Shown: positions 23,965 through 34,643, numbered from the stretch's first letter. The stretch: 34,643 bases of DNA from Saccoglossus kowalevskii (GCF_000003605.2 NW_003140825.1:33395-68037); one strand, 5' to 3'. Made by a program: numbers and translations. The notes: generated by a model not told the origin, from the sequence alone.

Positions 23965-24417
23965 CCCTTCTATTGACAGATATTTTTCCCGCCCAAAATT
24001 CAGTGCAAATATTTTCACATTTTGTGAAATTTTCACTAAATTTTATCACATTTTGTGAAATTTTCACTAAATTTTATCATCATTTTGGTTCATACGGACA
24101 GTTTCAGATATTGCTTTTCGTTTTCGACCAAAAGATTTATCGATTTTTATCAACATTTCATATGGGAATGAGAAGACTGTAGACAATAATTTTGTAGATG
24201 GTGACAAAAGTTGACAATGGCTCCCAAAGATGCAAATTTTATCACATTTTGTGAAATTGTCACTGAATTTTATCATCATTTTGGTCCATACGGACAGTTT
24301 CAGATATTGCTTTTAATTTTTTACCAAAAGATTTATCGATTTTTATCAACATTTCATGTGGGAATGAGAAGACTGTAGACAATAATTTTGTAGATAGTGA
24401 CAAAAGTTGACAATGGG
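23965..24417. mobile_element. TTAA-flanked element with internal 196-bp tandem duplication (family C)
   Basis: TTAA at 23961-23964 and 24418-24421 flank a 453-bp segment beginning CCCTTCTATTGACA and ending TTGACAATGGG, an imperfect inverted repeat pair. Inside, a block is duplicated with a 196-bp period (for example CATTTTGG at 24081 and 24277, GAATGAGAAGACTGTAGAC in each). The first copy also contains a 31-bp direct repeat of CACATTTTGTGAAATTTTCA (24016 and 24047). TTAA ends suggest a piggyBac-type non-autonomous element. Two overlapping open frames here (60-70 codons) simply read the repeats. Confidence 0.75.
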
Positions 24418-24421
24418 TTAA

Positions 24422-26217
24422 GGTGACTATAACTATAACAACATATCAAAGCTCGGTATATCATAGGAGGAAAACAAGATTTGTTAAGCAAGAGAGAAGA
24501 TTGCACCATAACAAGAATTCAGATAGGGATTTCCTGCAGGACAGATATGGAAAGTCCTTTATTCTTGCACAGAGAGCAGTTTCCGACAGAAACGACAAGT
24601 CCGCAGTGTGTGTGCACAATCCCTACCTGTCATATTGTATATTTTTAGGGGTCTTAAGATGGGGTTTGAGATAGAAGTCCGCAAAATCCCTCTGACACAA
24701 TATGTTGCAGAGACTGGATTTACGATCCTCGCCAATGTGTCAGTATTTGCTATGATGTGAACTCAATGGGGATCATCATATCATGATAAGAGCAAGTTTA
24801 AAATCCCCCATTCATGGACAAGGCTTAGGACCCCTTAGGTGAAAAATAAATGCACTTCCTTGGGACGATGGTTTAACAAATGAGCAATGGTGTGGTGGGA
24901 CGTGATTAGCATTTCTCTTAACATCACTCACAAAACTATTTGCATTGATTGATTCATAGAAAGTCAAAGAGAAAACACAGTCGTATATTATCAATATAAT
25001 ATGCTTCATTTGCATCCTGGTCTGATTGGTTTTCAAGCTTAAATCCAAGTATAAGAAATCTATTTAAAACAAGCTATAGTATTAAACAGTTGAAACAAAA
25101 CTCTTCTCCATTAGAAACAGAAAACAAAAAAAAGCAAGAACTATTTTTTTTTTATTCAAGTAGAAGAAAAACGAAGATTCAACCAAATTCAACTACCTCT
25201 CTTTTTTTTGTCATTTGTAAATGTCATAAAATAAGATTTTTTTTTTTCACAATTTTCTAAATACCTCATGATAAATTAGTAAAAATTACATTATGCTGTA
25301 TTTGGGAAATGGTTGCTATTTATTGTTTATGAGTTTTTTCTTCTCAATTTAATATCCCTTTTACTAAATACTGGCCAGCAGAGAGCACCTAGTCCAAGAT
25401 GAACATTAAACTGCAATATACTTTAATATTTTGTTATATCTGTCAGTACCTTTTGAACAGCAAAGTCTACTTTTATCCCCTTTTACAAAATAAAACTTTT
25501 AAATAAGACCTGTAGCTAATAGGAATTTATGTCTATCTAAATTTTTTTTAAATTACAGAAATATCAAAACGTGCCACCAAAAATTTAGCGGGATTTAAAA
25601 GTTCAAAGCATGGAATTTTGTTGAGTACAATCATGCATTTGTCTGAGTAATTTTACTAGATGCCACTATGCCATCAAAAAGTTATTTAAACCTAATCTCA
25701 AGGAATTCTATTTATAAAATCCATCTATGTTTGATGAATCCTGTTTTTATTTCTCTCTTATCATCTTCATCTTTAGTTCCTTATGCTTACATTTGATTTC
25801 ACGTGATTGAATATCACATTGAAAGATGCATTCTAGAAACTTATAGTAATGATCACAATCACTCTAATAATGTCAATACTCAAATTAACCCATTGAAAGT
25901 CGTTCCAAATATTTATACTATTTTATTTTATTTATTTTTTTGCAGTGTGTGTGTTTAAGTAAAAGACTTATGAAGTGGTCTGGTGGAGGTTAAGGTCCCT
26001 TTCCTGATGTAAATATATATTTTATTACCTTATACTTTCTCTTCCCAAATCAGTGAAGAACCCACACTGTGTCTGATGAATTGGTGTGTCAGCTCAAATC
26101 ATTGTCAAAGTAAGAATTGTTTCAGTTCAATATTTTACAAAACATAATGCTAGTTTTTTAAAGAAAATATTTGTGTGTGTGCCTGTGTACAGAAGTATTT
26201 AAAGAATGTTATTCTAC
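24422..26217. other. Gene-free stretch; balanced patch at about 24430-25050
   Basis: The first 600 bases have few simple repeats and moderately balanced composition, with frames of 83 (plus, 24423-24674) and 78 codons (minus, 24812-25048) that show no recognised domain. Beyond 25050 the sequence becomes AT-rich with A and T runs. No element ends or RNA genes seen. Confidence 0.45.
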
Positions 26218-26253
26218 CAGCTCCTTGTACAGTAAAAACTGTACAAGAAGCTG
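26218..26253. repeat. Near-perfect 16-bp hairpin with AAAA loop
   Basis: Arms 26218-26233 and 26238-26253 are complementary except at one position. The core CTTGTACAGT / ACTGTACAAG is perfect, and CAGCT / AGCTG extends it outward. The four-base loop argues against a microRNA precursor. It may be the end of, or a fold-back inside, a TIR element: CTCTAATAGAAGC and TTTACAGTAC words related to family E follow within 110 bases. Confidence 0.8.
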
Positions 26254-26910
26254 CAACTATTCTTTTTGAATAATTAAGAACCAAAAATTCATCATTTCTC
26301 ATATGTGTAGATGCTCTAATAGAAGCTGCACTCCCTCTAATACAGATTTTACAGTACTTTTACATTTCCTTGACCAGTTTAGGGTTAAAGGAGCATTAGC
26401 TGATTTTGCAATATATACATTTTAACACAAATAACTTTGTCTTCACTGTAAATACCATAAAATCATCAAATCGCGAAAACTTCTAGTTACTGGTAAGAAA
26501 TTTACAATATGAAAATAACTACCAGTATTACCATGATTGCAAAGTTGCTAATGTAGTGTGCTTTATTTTCACTTGAAATTCATTTTTTATGGGCAACTAT
26601 TAAATCAAATCGTAACTATCAAATATTATTGATCAGATATTATTGTCTTGTATGCAATCTTAAGTTTTTATTTATCTGCAGTTTTCAGCATTTGAGAATC
26701 TGGTATCATGGTGGCCAATGTTTGTTAACTACCCTTTTTATTTATGATATTTTGCAATATTTCATATTTAATAACTAGCATAATCGTACATCCAGCACCT
26801 AAAATTATAGAATTTACTGTTCTGTAAACATATGTATCTGAATTCATTCCAAAAACTGTCTGCACTTTCAAGAAAACTAAAATCACATTCAAACAGTGCA
26901 GAAGCATTAT

Positions 26911-27527
26911 AGGATGTGAAATGTTTTTTTTCTTGCCATTTCTGGCTGTTATCTATTGTTTTATCATTACTACAAGCAGAGAAAAAGATGTATAATAAGT
27001 TTGTCATGAGAATACTGCAAAGTATGCACACAGGCAGTACAGCATGAAACCTTCTTCATTGCCATTTCAGCTGTTATCTATTGTTTAATTATTACTACAA
27101 GCAGAGAAAAGGATGTATAATAATAAGTTTGTCATGAGAATACTGCAAAGTATGCACACAGGCAGTACAGCATGAAACCTTTGTTGCCATTTCAGCTGTT
27201 ATATATTGTTTAATTATTACTACAAGCAGAGAAAAGTATGTATAATAAGTTTGTCATGAGAATACTGCAAAGTATGCACACAGGCAGTACAGCATGAAAC
27301 CTTCTTCGTTGCCATTTCAGCTGTTATCTATTGTTTAATTATTACTACAAGCAGAGAAAAGTATGTATAATAAGTTTGTCATGAGAATACTGCAAAGTAT
27401 GCACACAGGCAGTACAGCATGAAACCTTCTTCGTTGACATTTCAGCTGTTATCTATTGTTTAATTATTACTACAAGCAGAGAAAAGGATGTATAATAATA
27501 AGTTTGTCATGAGAATACTGCAAAATA
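26911..27527. repeat. 125-bp tandem array, five copies
   Basis: CTGTTAT occurs at 26946, 27071, 27196, 27321 and 27446, an exact 125-bp spacing. Units share TTAATTATTACTACAAGCAG, AAGTTTGTCATGAGAATACT and AGGCAGTACAGCATGAAACC. The first copy is the most diverged. Copies 2 and 5 share GGATGTATAATAATAAG, while copies 1, 3 and 4 have the shorter TATAATAAG form. Open frames on the minus strand at the left edge (60 and 87 codons) are not convincing as genes. Confidence 0.96.
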
Positions 27528-27639
27528 TTGTCTTTGTACATACTGTATGGTAATCATGTGATAATCTCATAGTATACAATTTTTTCGGAGGAAATGTTTA
27601 GTTTGATCCAGTCTATTTTTTTATTACATGGTTTTTAAT

Positions 27640-27737
27640 AAGAATAAATTAATTCCAGTGTAGTTTATGATAAATCAGTAAAAATAATTTGCATGCATCA
27701 ATTAATTCCAGCTAAAATAAAGCAGTAGTTAACTGTA
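27640..27737 (-). mobile_element. Family A MITE, fragment
   Basis: AATTAATTCCAGCTAAAATA at 27700-27719 and the following AAGCAGTAGTTAACTGTAG match the terminal arm of the family A copies, and GATAAATCAGTAAAAATAA matches the reverse of their middle block. Only about half of the element is present. Confidence 0.55.
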
Positions 27738-27770
27738 GTTATTACCATTGAATTGACCAAGGGAGGGGTG

Positions 27771-28335
27771 AATGAGTGAGCAAGAAGAGAGTGAGTGATT
27801 GAGTGAGTGAGTGAGTGAGTGAGTGAGTGAGTGAGTGTGTGTGTGAGTCAGTCAGTCAGTCAGTCAGTCAGTCAGTCAGCAAGCATGTAAGTAAATGAGC
27901 AAGTAGTGTGTCTATCAGTCAGCATGTGAGTCAGTGAGCTGGGAGTAAACAGTGAATGAGCAAGTATAAAACTGAGTGGATCATTCAGTGAGTAGTAAGT
28001 AGTGAGTGAATCAATCAATGAATGAGTTAGTGAGTGAGTGAGTGAGTGAGTGAGTGAGTGAGTGAGTGAGTGAGTGAGTGAGTGAGTGGATGAGTGAGTC
28101 AGGCAGTCAGGAAGTCTGTGAGTCAGTCAGTGATTGAGAAAGTAGTGAGTCAATCAGTTAAAAAGTCAGTCAGTGAGAAAGCATGTAAAGTAAATCAGTC
28201 AGCATGGGAGTCAGTGAGTTGTGAGTAAGCAGTAAGTGAATCAGTCAGTGAGTAGTGAATGAGTAAGGTAAGTAGTGAGGAATGAGTTAGTGAGTGGATG
28301 AGTGAGTGAGCAAGAACGTGTGAAAGTAAGTCAAT
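27771..28335. repeat. Compound GAGT/CAGT tetranucleotide tract
   Basis: About 560 bases dominated by GAGT units, with uniform blocks at about 27796-27836 and 28025-28088, a CAGT block at about 27848-27880, and mixed or interrupted tetramers between them. A typical slippage-driven compound microsatellite; no gene is supported. Confidence 0.96.
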
Positions 28336-29266
28336 GGAGGGGCAAGGCTCCTAAAAATATATATTGGATGATATATAGGCTGATTATTTTGGAGAAAGTA
28401 AGATGTGGTTCAAGGCCGAATGTCTGTCATTGTTAATAGGTCAGTTCAAACTGTTACAGTAATGTATTTAGGTTATAACTAGAAACTTTACACAATTGCT
28501 TTTTGGTTTATCTATACATAGTCATGTGATCAGTATGATATTTTTCTAGATTCAGTATCTGGAAACTTGTACCATAGTTATTACATAATTGAAAATTTTT
28601 TGAATATTATATTTTCCAATAATTTTTCTATATTGAGAAGTTATGGGAGAAGTTAAAATGTGAATGGTTGGCACCTGAAAAACTATATTGAAACACCATG
28701 GAGAAATTATGACTTTGGTTGCCATGGTAACAATATTAACTCTATACTAGATGTATATCTTCTCAGAATAACTGTTAAAATGCAAGAATATCAACTGATG
28801 TGTAACATTTATGTTTCCATCCAGTTTATTAATTTATCATAGCCCTTTCTCCACCATGGTCAACTTTTGATATCATTCAAACTGCCATACTCGTAGAAAT
28901 ACTTTGAGTAAATATGGTGAGAGACTAATTTTGTGGGGAGGGGGAGGGGTGAAAATTATTGTAGCAGTAAGAATGTTAGTTTACTTAAAACCAGGAATTT
29001 AAGCATTGTCATCACTATTAGCACAACACATTATGAGCATTTTTTGCAGCAAAAGGGTTAATCTTAAATCTATTTAGACGTTTGTCATTTCTTTTAAAAA
29101 TTATATAAAAAACTTGGCAACTTATGATAAAAAAATATTAAAGCAAGATCTAATGTTTTTTTTAGTTATAAATTAGCATCGACTTTAATAAAAATTATCA
29201 AACAAGGGATTTTAAAATACTGAATTTTGCTCAAAACTATATCCTCAAGGTGTCATTAAGTATTAT
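28336..29266. other. Gene-free stretch
   Basis: No supported gene; the 60-codon frame at 28660-28842 has no recognisable features. A short purine tract (GGGGAGGGGGAGGGG) lies near 28936. No element ends seen. Confidence 0.5.
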
Positions 29267-29270
29267 TTAG

Positions 29271-29497
29271 CCTTTTTACCACCAGACTTTCTCACCAAAT
29301 TTTTCTGCAATTTTTTCTTATGTTCTTCAATATTTATGGGAATGAACCCTAATTTTGGAGAAAACAGACACAATTTCAGTCAATTTTCAGTTTTTACTCA
29401 ACAAATTTGGCTATTTTTGTCAAAATTTTCTGAAAGAAAGTGCAGGTTATAAACAGGACTATTTTGTGAATTTGTGATGAAAGTGGTTGTGAAAAGG
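29271..29497 (+). mobile_element. Family B MITE, copy 3, with TTAG target duplication
   Basis: 227 bp, starting CCTTTTTACCACCAG and ending GTGGTTGTGAAAAGG. The interior aligns with copy 1 (TTCTTCAATATTTATGGGAA, GAACCCTAATTTTGGAG, GTTTTTACTCAACAAATTTG, TTTTGTGAATTTGTGATGAA). Both flanks read TTAG (29267-29270 and 29498-29501) instead of TTAA. Two identical changes are less likely than insertion at a TTAG site, although drift cannot be excluded. Confidence 0.9.
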
Positions 29498-29501
29498 TTA
29501 G

Positions 29502-30340
29502 AGAAGCCTAAACTTCTCATCTACAGCTCAGATCAGTCCAGATTCTTCAAAAACTGTTCTTCTGTTTGTTTTCTTAAATTGTGTTGTCAGTTTAGTGTAC
29601 TCATCATTCATGTACATTTCATCATGTCAATTTCTCCTTGATGGAATTCTGGAGCCAATTTGATGTATTTGCTTTGGACATCTATTGTTTCTTGAGGCTA
29701 AAAGTTAGCTGAACGTCAAAATTGATGAGGAGAAAGATTCCTCAACCATGCCTACAATGTAGCTGCAAGGCAGAAGTAAAAATTTACCTGGGAGATTTTT
29801 TTCGGATGTATGGATATTATTGCCCACACATAGAGGATAAGCTGAATAAATTTGTCAGATTTGGTGACCTGCAATTTCATTACCTGTCTCGCATGCCATC
29901 ATTTTAGCCCTTTCCTGTAGGGGATCAAGCTATTTTCTGCATTCAGGTCAAGTCTGCTCCATGTCCAGGGGATTATTACTTCTGAAATTCCATTTCTTCT
30001 ACAGAATTGAATTAAATTTATCTTGCTACGAAGCACTGAGGCAAAAGAAATACTCCAACGCTTAAAGCAAGCAACGAGAGCTTTTTAAATATTAATTCAA
30101 TATACATGAAATGTAATCTGGGAATTTTTTGTAAAGTGAATTGTTGACACCTGAGCCACTGTTGACAGGTGTTTCTTGGTAATAAGTACTTTAGTGCACC
30201 CAGTAAGATAATACCCGATGTCACCATATTTAGGGATCATCTCCAAAATATGAAATATAAATTTTTATTATAATAAAAATAATTCACTTTCCATTCAATG
30301 ACTCAGAAAGATTTTGTCATATAATGTTCATTTTTTTTTA
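29502..30340. other. Gene-free stretch
   Basis: Frames of 61 (29722-29907, plus) and 69 codons (30018-30227, minus) are present but match no family I recognise. No repeats or RNA genes seen. Confidence 0.45.
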
Positions 30341-30477
30341 CCCTTTGAACACATTTTGCACATTTTTATGTATTTTTCTACAACTTCTTTGTTTATTTTG
30401 GACCCAATGGGCATAATTTCTCATTTGCTACATGTTTTAATCACAGTTTTTGATCAAAGTCTTTAACATTCTAATGG
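30341..30477 (+). mobile_element. Family D element, copy 2, TTAA at right end
   Basis: Begins CCCTTTGAACACATTTTGC after TTTA (30337-30340) and ends TTCTAATGG before TTAA (30478-30481). The core 30418-30452 matches 2628-2662 at 31 of 35 bases. The ends are only weakly inverted (CCCTTTGA against CCATTAGA). It has the look of an old TTAA-type non-autonomous element, but the terminal evidence is thin. Confidence 0.55.
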
Positions 30478-30481
30478 TTAA

Positions 30482-31327
30482 TGTGAATTATGGACAGAAA
30501 AGATATTGGTAATATTGATTGACTTTGATCAATTATATCGACCAATTTTGGATGATTATTGTATTTATATTTGATCATGAATCTTTTATGAAATTTGCAT
30601 ACAGGGAAATATAACATTTTACAGTGACTATTACTGGTAAGTATAAAATACCATTTTTAGTGGATAATAATTATTAACTTTCTAATTTTGATTATTATTT
30701 GTGTTTAGGACACAAGTTAGAATGTAATGTAACAATGTATTGTACATTCATTGAATACATCGCATGGGACTCACTCAACACAGTTGTTTCTCATAACGTA
30801 TTCCAAAGAATTGGCAAATCGGTACACGATAAACAGTTTAGTAATAGAAGCATTTTAAAGCTTTCATTAAGAATGTGATTAAAAGTCAGTAATTCAACTC
30901 CTCGTGTCATATAGAGATAATTGCATTGTGACAAGTCTCATTATTGTGTGTCTATCTCTGGCACTGATTTAACTAAAATGATGTCATAACAAAGTGAAGT
31001 TAAATACTGACACTGCAAATCCTAAATCTAATAAAAAGAAGCCTTGGAGCGGACCCCTTAAAAGGTATTTTTCAAGATGCGTTAGTTTGCACCAATCAAA
31101 ATGTTTCGCTAATTCAAAAGTGGATGTAGAGTGTTGTTGAGTAACAATACGGGAAAGACATTTGGGGAAGTTCCATGGTTTTGTTCATTAGGCAGGCAGT
31201 CACATGCAATTTTATATTGTCAAATAAAATTTAAATCAATGTGAGAAGACTGTATATTCTTTATAGACTTCATAAAAATTGTTATTCATATAAGAATATT
31301 TTAGGTTTAATGATCAATTTGATAAAA
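30482..31327. other. Gene-free stretch
   Basis: No supported coding sequence or repeats. The part 30750-31200 is slightly less AT-rich than its surroundings. Confidence 0.45.
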
Positions 31328-31600
31328 TATGAGAAGACCCTTTGTAAATGAGGAACTATAGAAAACTTGAAACCTTACTCAAAATACACAAATTTAGTGA
31401 TCATTGGTCATTATGTATAATTGGAGAAGGTCCCTTATAGCTGTGAGGTGATGATCCCTTGCCCAACTGCATCTTGAGAAGTCCCCTTATATCAGTTCTT
31501 TTAATTAACTGTTCATGAAACTGTCATAATTTGAGATGGTCCCTTATAAAGGTGATGATAACCGATTTAATTTGCTTACCCATAGATAGGTCTTGAGTTA
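31328..31600. repeat. Degenerate direct repeats around TGAGAAGGTCCCTTATA
   Basis: Variants of this word occur near 31328, 31421, 31472 and 31530, and GTGATGAT with CTTGAG blocks recur between them. The copies are diverged and irregularly spaced, so this is an old tandem repeat or chance clustering. Confidence 0.45.
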
Positions 31601-31879
31601 CATTTACTATAATATAATTTTGGAAAGTGTAGGTGTAAATGGAGTCTGGATGGGTTAAGAATAGCAACTTAAGTTAATGTCTTTATACCTTCCCATCATA
31701 GCTGCTAACTGCGGAGCACTTCATGTCTTGCAGCGAACCAACAAAAATCCTCTCTCACTGACCCTAAATAAGTTCAAGTAGCACTTCCTTTCCAAAGGTC
31801 GCTAAGTATTTACCTATCTATATCCATATTTTGCGCAAAGTGTTTTTCGTAAACTTTCTTTTTGCTTATGGCATCACTG

Positions 31880-32000
31880 CTGTAACTTTGATTGGTCAAT
31901 AATCACTGACAGTTTTTTTTATAAAACAAGCTGTGATTGGTAAATACAATCCTAGCTCAAGTTTATTCTATATAACAGCTGCTGTGATTGGTTAGTTTAC
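31880..32000. repeat. Three degenerate repeats of CTGTGATTGG (about 48 bp)
   Basis: ATTGG preceded by CTGTAACTTTG, GCTGTG and GCTGTG occurs at 31891, 31936 and 31987, giving spacings of 45 and 51. ATTGG is the reverse complement of a CCAAT box, but without a promoter or gene nearby a regulatory role is unsupported. Confidence 0.4.
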
Positions 32001-32451
32001 ATTTTTGAACAGAAGTCATTTTTACAACAAATATTTTAGAGAAATACATCATCTTGTATTATTTGAGAGATTTTTTTAAAACAAATAAATGTTACTATTT
32101 TTATAATGTGTCAATTGTTATTCTTATCTAACCACTTTCATTCAGATTCCTAATAGGTTGTGATTTGTGTCATCAGTTGGTATTGGTTTTGTGACATTTT
32201 TTTTATAAATGTGTGATTTTTATCTTCCAATGCATTTTGTGGTGTTCAATAATATTGGAATGCTTGTGGGATCAGTGATTGAGATCTGTAGTCACATTCT
32301 AATATGATACAATAATCTGATTTATGCCATACATTGTTAGAAGATAACACCTGATTTTGGTCCATCAATCCAAGCACAGGTCACCACACTTTGACTTCTA
32401 TTCTCAACTTTTATCATTTTCTTCCAATTTGTTTTGTTCTTTTTTCTTTTC

Positions 32452-32478
32452 TTTTTTTTTTTTGGGGGGGGGGGGGGG
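32452..32478. repeat. T12-G15 homopolymer pair
   Basis: T run at 32452-32463 followed at once by G15 at 32464-32478. Prone to sequencing and assembly length errors. A 77-codon frame at 32357-32590 runs through it, which counts against that frame being coding. Confidence 0.95.
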
Positions 32479-32657
32479 TCAAGACTTGTATCCAATAAAA
32501 AGTTATGTCTATTTGGGGTTCAAAATTAAAACAATATTAAACAAAAAAAACATAAAAATGTTGGAACAAAATTTTGGCGAAAAAAACTGAGGTTTTTCTA
32601 TCAAATATTTATAATTCAATTTTGAAAAAGTTTTCGATGTATTTCATCAAACTTGTC

Positions 32658-32830
32658 TGGTTCAAAATTTATGAAAATAATAGAAAATTTGACAAATTTC
32701 ATTGCCTATCTGATTATGAGCAAAAGAACAAATGTAAGAAAATTCCTTGTGTGGCTCAAAATTCATGAAAATCATAGAAAACTTGACAAATTTTGTTGTC
32801 TAAATGATTATGAGCAAAAGATCAAAATGA
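32658..32830. repeat. 94-bp tandem duplication
   Basis: The block starting TGGTTCAAAATTTATGAAAA at 32658 recurs 94 bases on at 32752, and GATTATGAGCAAAAGA is shared. Translated, both copies give similar peptides (pattern W-F/L-K-I-Y/H-E-N-N/H-R-K-F/L-D-K-F), but 94 is not a multiple of 3, so they fall in different frames (open frames 32574-32768 and 32653-32844). The peptide similarity follows from the DNA similarity, so I do not call genes. Confidence 0.8.
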
Positions 32831-32844
32831 ATAAATGGATGTAA

Positions 32845-34643
32845 GTATTGAATAATGATGCATTGTGGGTCAAATTATCAACCTGCTGTGAGGATGCTAC
32901 CTGCAAAGTATTCCTTTCTGAATTGAATATTTAAAATAATGGGTGTCCCTAACTTTTGACTGTACTCTTTCACCTCTAGTATATCAAAATTGAAATTTAC
33001 TGAACTCATTTTAGTTTTGAGATGATCTTTGCTGATACTTTTATACTTTTCACACTGGAAGTTTAACACCCGGTATAGACCACTGTGAAAATCAATCTAG
33101 TCAGATGATATTTTGACAGGTGACCACGCAGGGAGGCAGACTGTGCGCTATTAAAAGACGAAAAAGATGTCATCTCCTCCCACGACCAAGATTAAACGGA
33201 AGATGAAAACTAAGATGGATCATATCACCCCTGATAAAGCGGCTGCTTTTTGTTTTTCATGAAAATGAGAGCCGATTTTTTTTTGTTAGAGAAGTGGAAG
33301 AAGCAGGCTTAACGATACTATATAAAAATGCAAGGTAAAATTAAGGATATAAGAATTTAGTGTCATCGTATTATGTAGATTCCACAATTTATTTTCATTC
33401 ATTGATTAGACTATAAATGACATAAGTATAAAGGGTCACTCATTTATCTAGAAAAGTTTTAATTTTTAACTGAAAGAAGAAAAAACCTATCAGTATTTCA
33501 CAGTATTTGATTCTTATAATACTGATGTATGATAATTAATTGAAAAAACTTAAATTTTTGCAAATTTCATGAGTCATGGACATGTTGTAGCAGTAGAGAA
33601 GCTAGACACGTAAACATTTGCGAAATGTCATCCTAAATGTCATTAAATCATCAAATTGCAAACTAAATGTTGGCGAAAATATAACTGTTTACAGTAGTAT
33701 CTGCAGCAAGTTTGTGAGATTTATCTTGAAGCTGGTCATCTGATAGAGGTAGATCCTACGTGGAAACTCATTTATCAAGTGTATGTGCACTGACAATCAA
33801 TGGTGGACAATTTACTTATTACCCAGGGTGCCGCAGGACCATGTTAGATGAGCGCCTCGTCTGTAATACGCCTGTCAGGACAGCCCCAAAGTCAATTTTC
33901 GACATCCACTGACATACAGCTTAATCTGAAATTGAAAAATGTCGGTATAATCCATGAGAAATATTTCATTGATTCTATACTCTATAAGATGTATTAGAAT
34001 CAACTTGGGACTGAGCATTCAATTTGTCGATTGCCGACTTTTGTCCTCTGAGATATCATAACCTTCTATGATTTCCGACTTATTTATTGATTTTTTTTTA
34101 ACTCATGCCTTGCAGCATATTCTGACCTTGTGTTTGAATTTCAAATCTAATTAATCTCAAAATTATTGATTAAATTTAAATGTCTACCTCGATAATGATC
34201 AGTGTAAATTCCGGTTAAATAATGGAATTAATGTTTATTACAGTTTTACAATGTTGATATGATAATATTGATCACAAAGTACTCATTATTAATATTTAAT
34301 ATGCGTATCAGTTGTTGAGATGAGTTAATTGCCTACTGAATTGTTTGTCTGTGATCTGTATTCCACTCTCCAATTTCCTGCCCATTGCTAGATCAGCGTT
34401 CGTTGTTTTGAAAGTATTTAATCCTGCTTTGAGACTTTTTGCATACAACATTGCCTTAAAATACTGATTATCAAAACTGTCCATATTAGATGTCACCATC
34501 GAAATTGTAAAAATTGTATTTATCTTCGAAATTTCAATTAATGCGACCTAACATTAGTTTTGAACTTTCAACAAAAAAACGGAACCAAATAAATGCATTA
34601 TCTCTGCTGTGTTGATTGTTGAAATTCATTTTCTCCACTGCCC
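32845..34643. other. Gene-free stretch with a family G fragment and a balanced patch
   Basis: No defensible gene. At 33614-33698 lies a diverged family G repeat (AAATCATCAAATTGCAAACT and GTTTACAGTAGT, compare 4810-4836 and 26455-26480). The patch 33110-33270 is comparatively rich in G and C and holds a 31-codon ATG frame (33167-33262) with a lysine-rich start; it is too short to support. The terminal 63-codon minus frame (34308-34499) has no recognised motif. Confidence 0.4.

Noticed and set aside
26768-27031. 87-codon minus-strand frame as a gene
   Set aside because: It starts inside the first 125-bp repeat unit and overlaps another frame on the same strand; it has no recognisable motif.
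31880-32000. Promoter with three CCAAT boxes
   Set aside because: No gene or start site nearby; the motifs lie in a degenerate direct repeat.
33167-33262. 31-codon small ORF with a basic N-terminal half
   Set aside because: Too short to separate from chance; there is no repeat of it elsewhere in the window and no supporting context.

Overview
The window looks like a 34.6-kb stretch of intergenic or deep intronic DNA from an animal nuclear genome. It is AT-rich and full of homopolymers, microsatellites, minisatellites, satellite-like arrays and short terminal-inverted-repeat (TIR) elements. No open frame can be defended as a gene. There is no operon-like layout, no run of closely packed frames, no ribosome binding sites, and no tRNA, rRNA or CRISPR array. 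The mix of short MITEs, some with TTAA target duplications, and many unrelated tandem arrays suits a marine invertebrate (mollusc, echinoderm, hemichordate or similar). I cannot name the lineage from sequence alone.

Layout: 1-250 is the end of a 36-bp minisatellite that runs off the left edge. The segment 2.5-7.8 kb holds scattered MITEs of at least four families. Family A is about 205 bp with long TIRs and TACTGT/ACAGTA ends. Family B is about 240 bp with TTAA ends and CCTTTTCACCACCA termini. Family D shares a 35-bp core. Family E has ends near TATTTGCTCTATT. At 8.8-9.1 kb is a four-copy array of about 84 bp. More A and B copies lie at 10.9-11.6 kb. From 11.6 to 19.6 kb there are no recognisable elements, but some patches have more balanced composition and could hold cis-regulatory sequence. 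A palindromic element sits at 19.6 kb, a 107-bp dimeric satellite at 21.2-22.3 kb, a TTAA element with an internal 196-bp duplication at 24.0-24.4 kb, a near-perfect hairpin at 26.2 kb, a 125-bp five-copy array at 26.9-27.5 kb and a long GAGT/CAGT tetranucleotide tract at 27.8-28.3 kb. The last 5 kb holds a third B copy, a second D copy, degenerate repeats and a 94-bp duplication.

No genes act together here. The most unusual observation is a pair of short palindromic elements (3.4 kb and 19.6 kb). Both begin GGTG and end CACC, and both carry nearly the same 27-bp core containing a consensus forkhead-type site (TGTAAACA). A rough estimate from the AT content (about one stop per 14 codons) predicts an ORF of around 110-130 codons by chance in a window this size, so the longest open frame (128 codons) is not evidence of coding.
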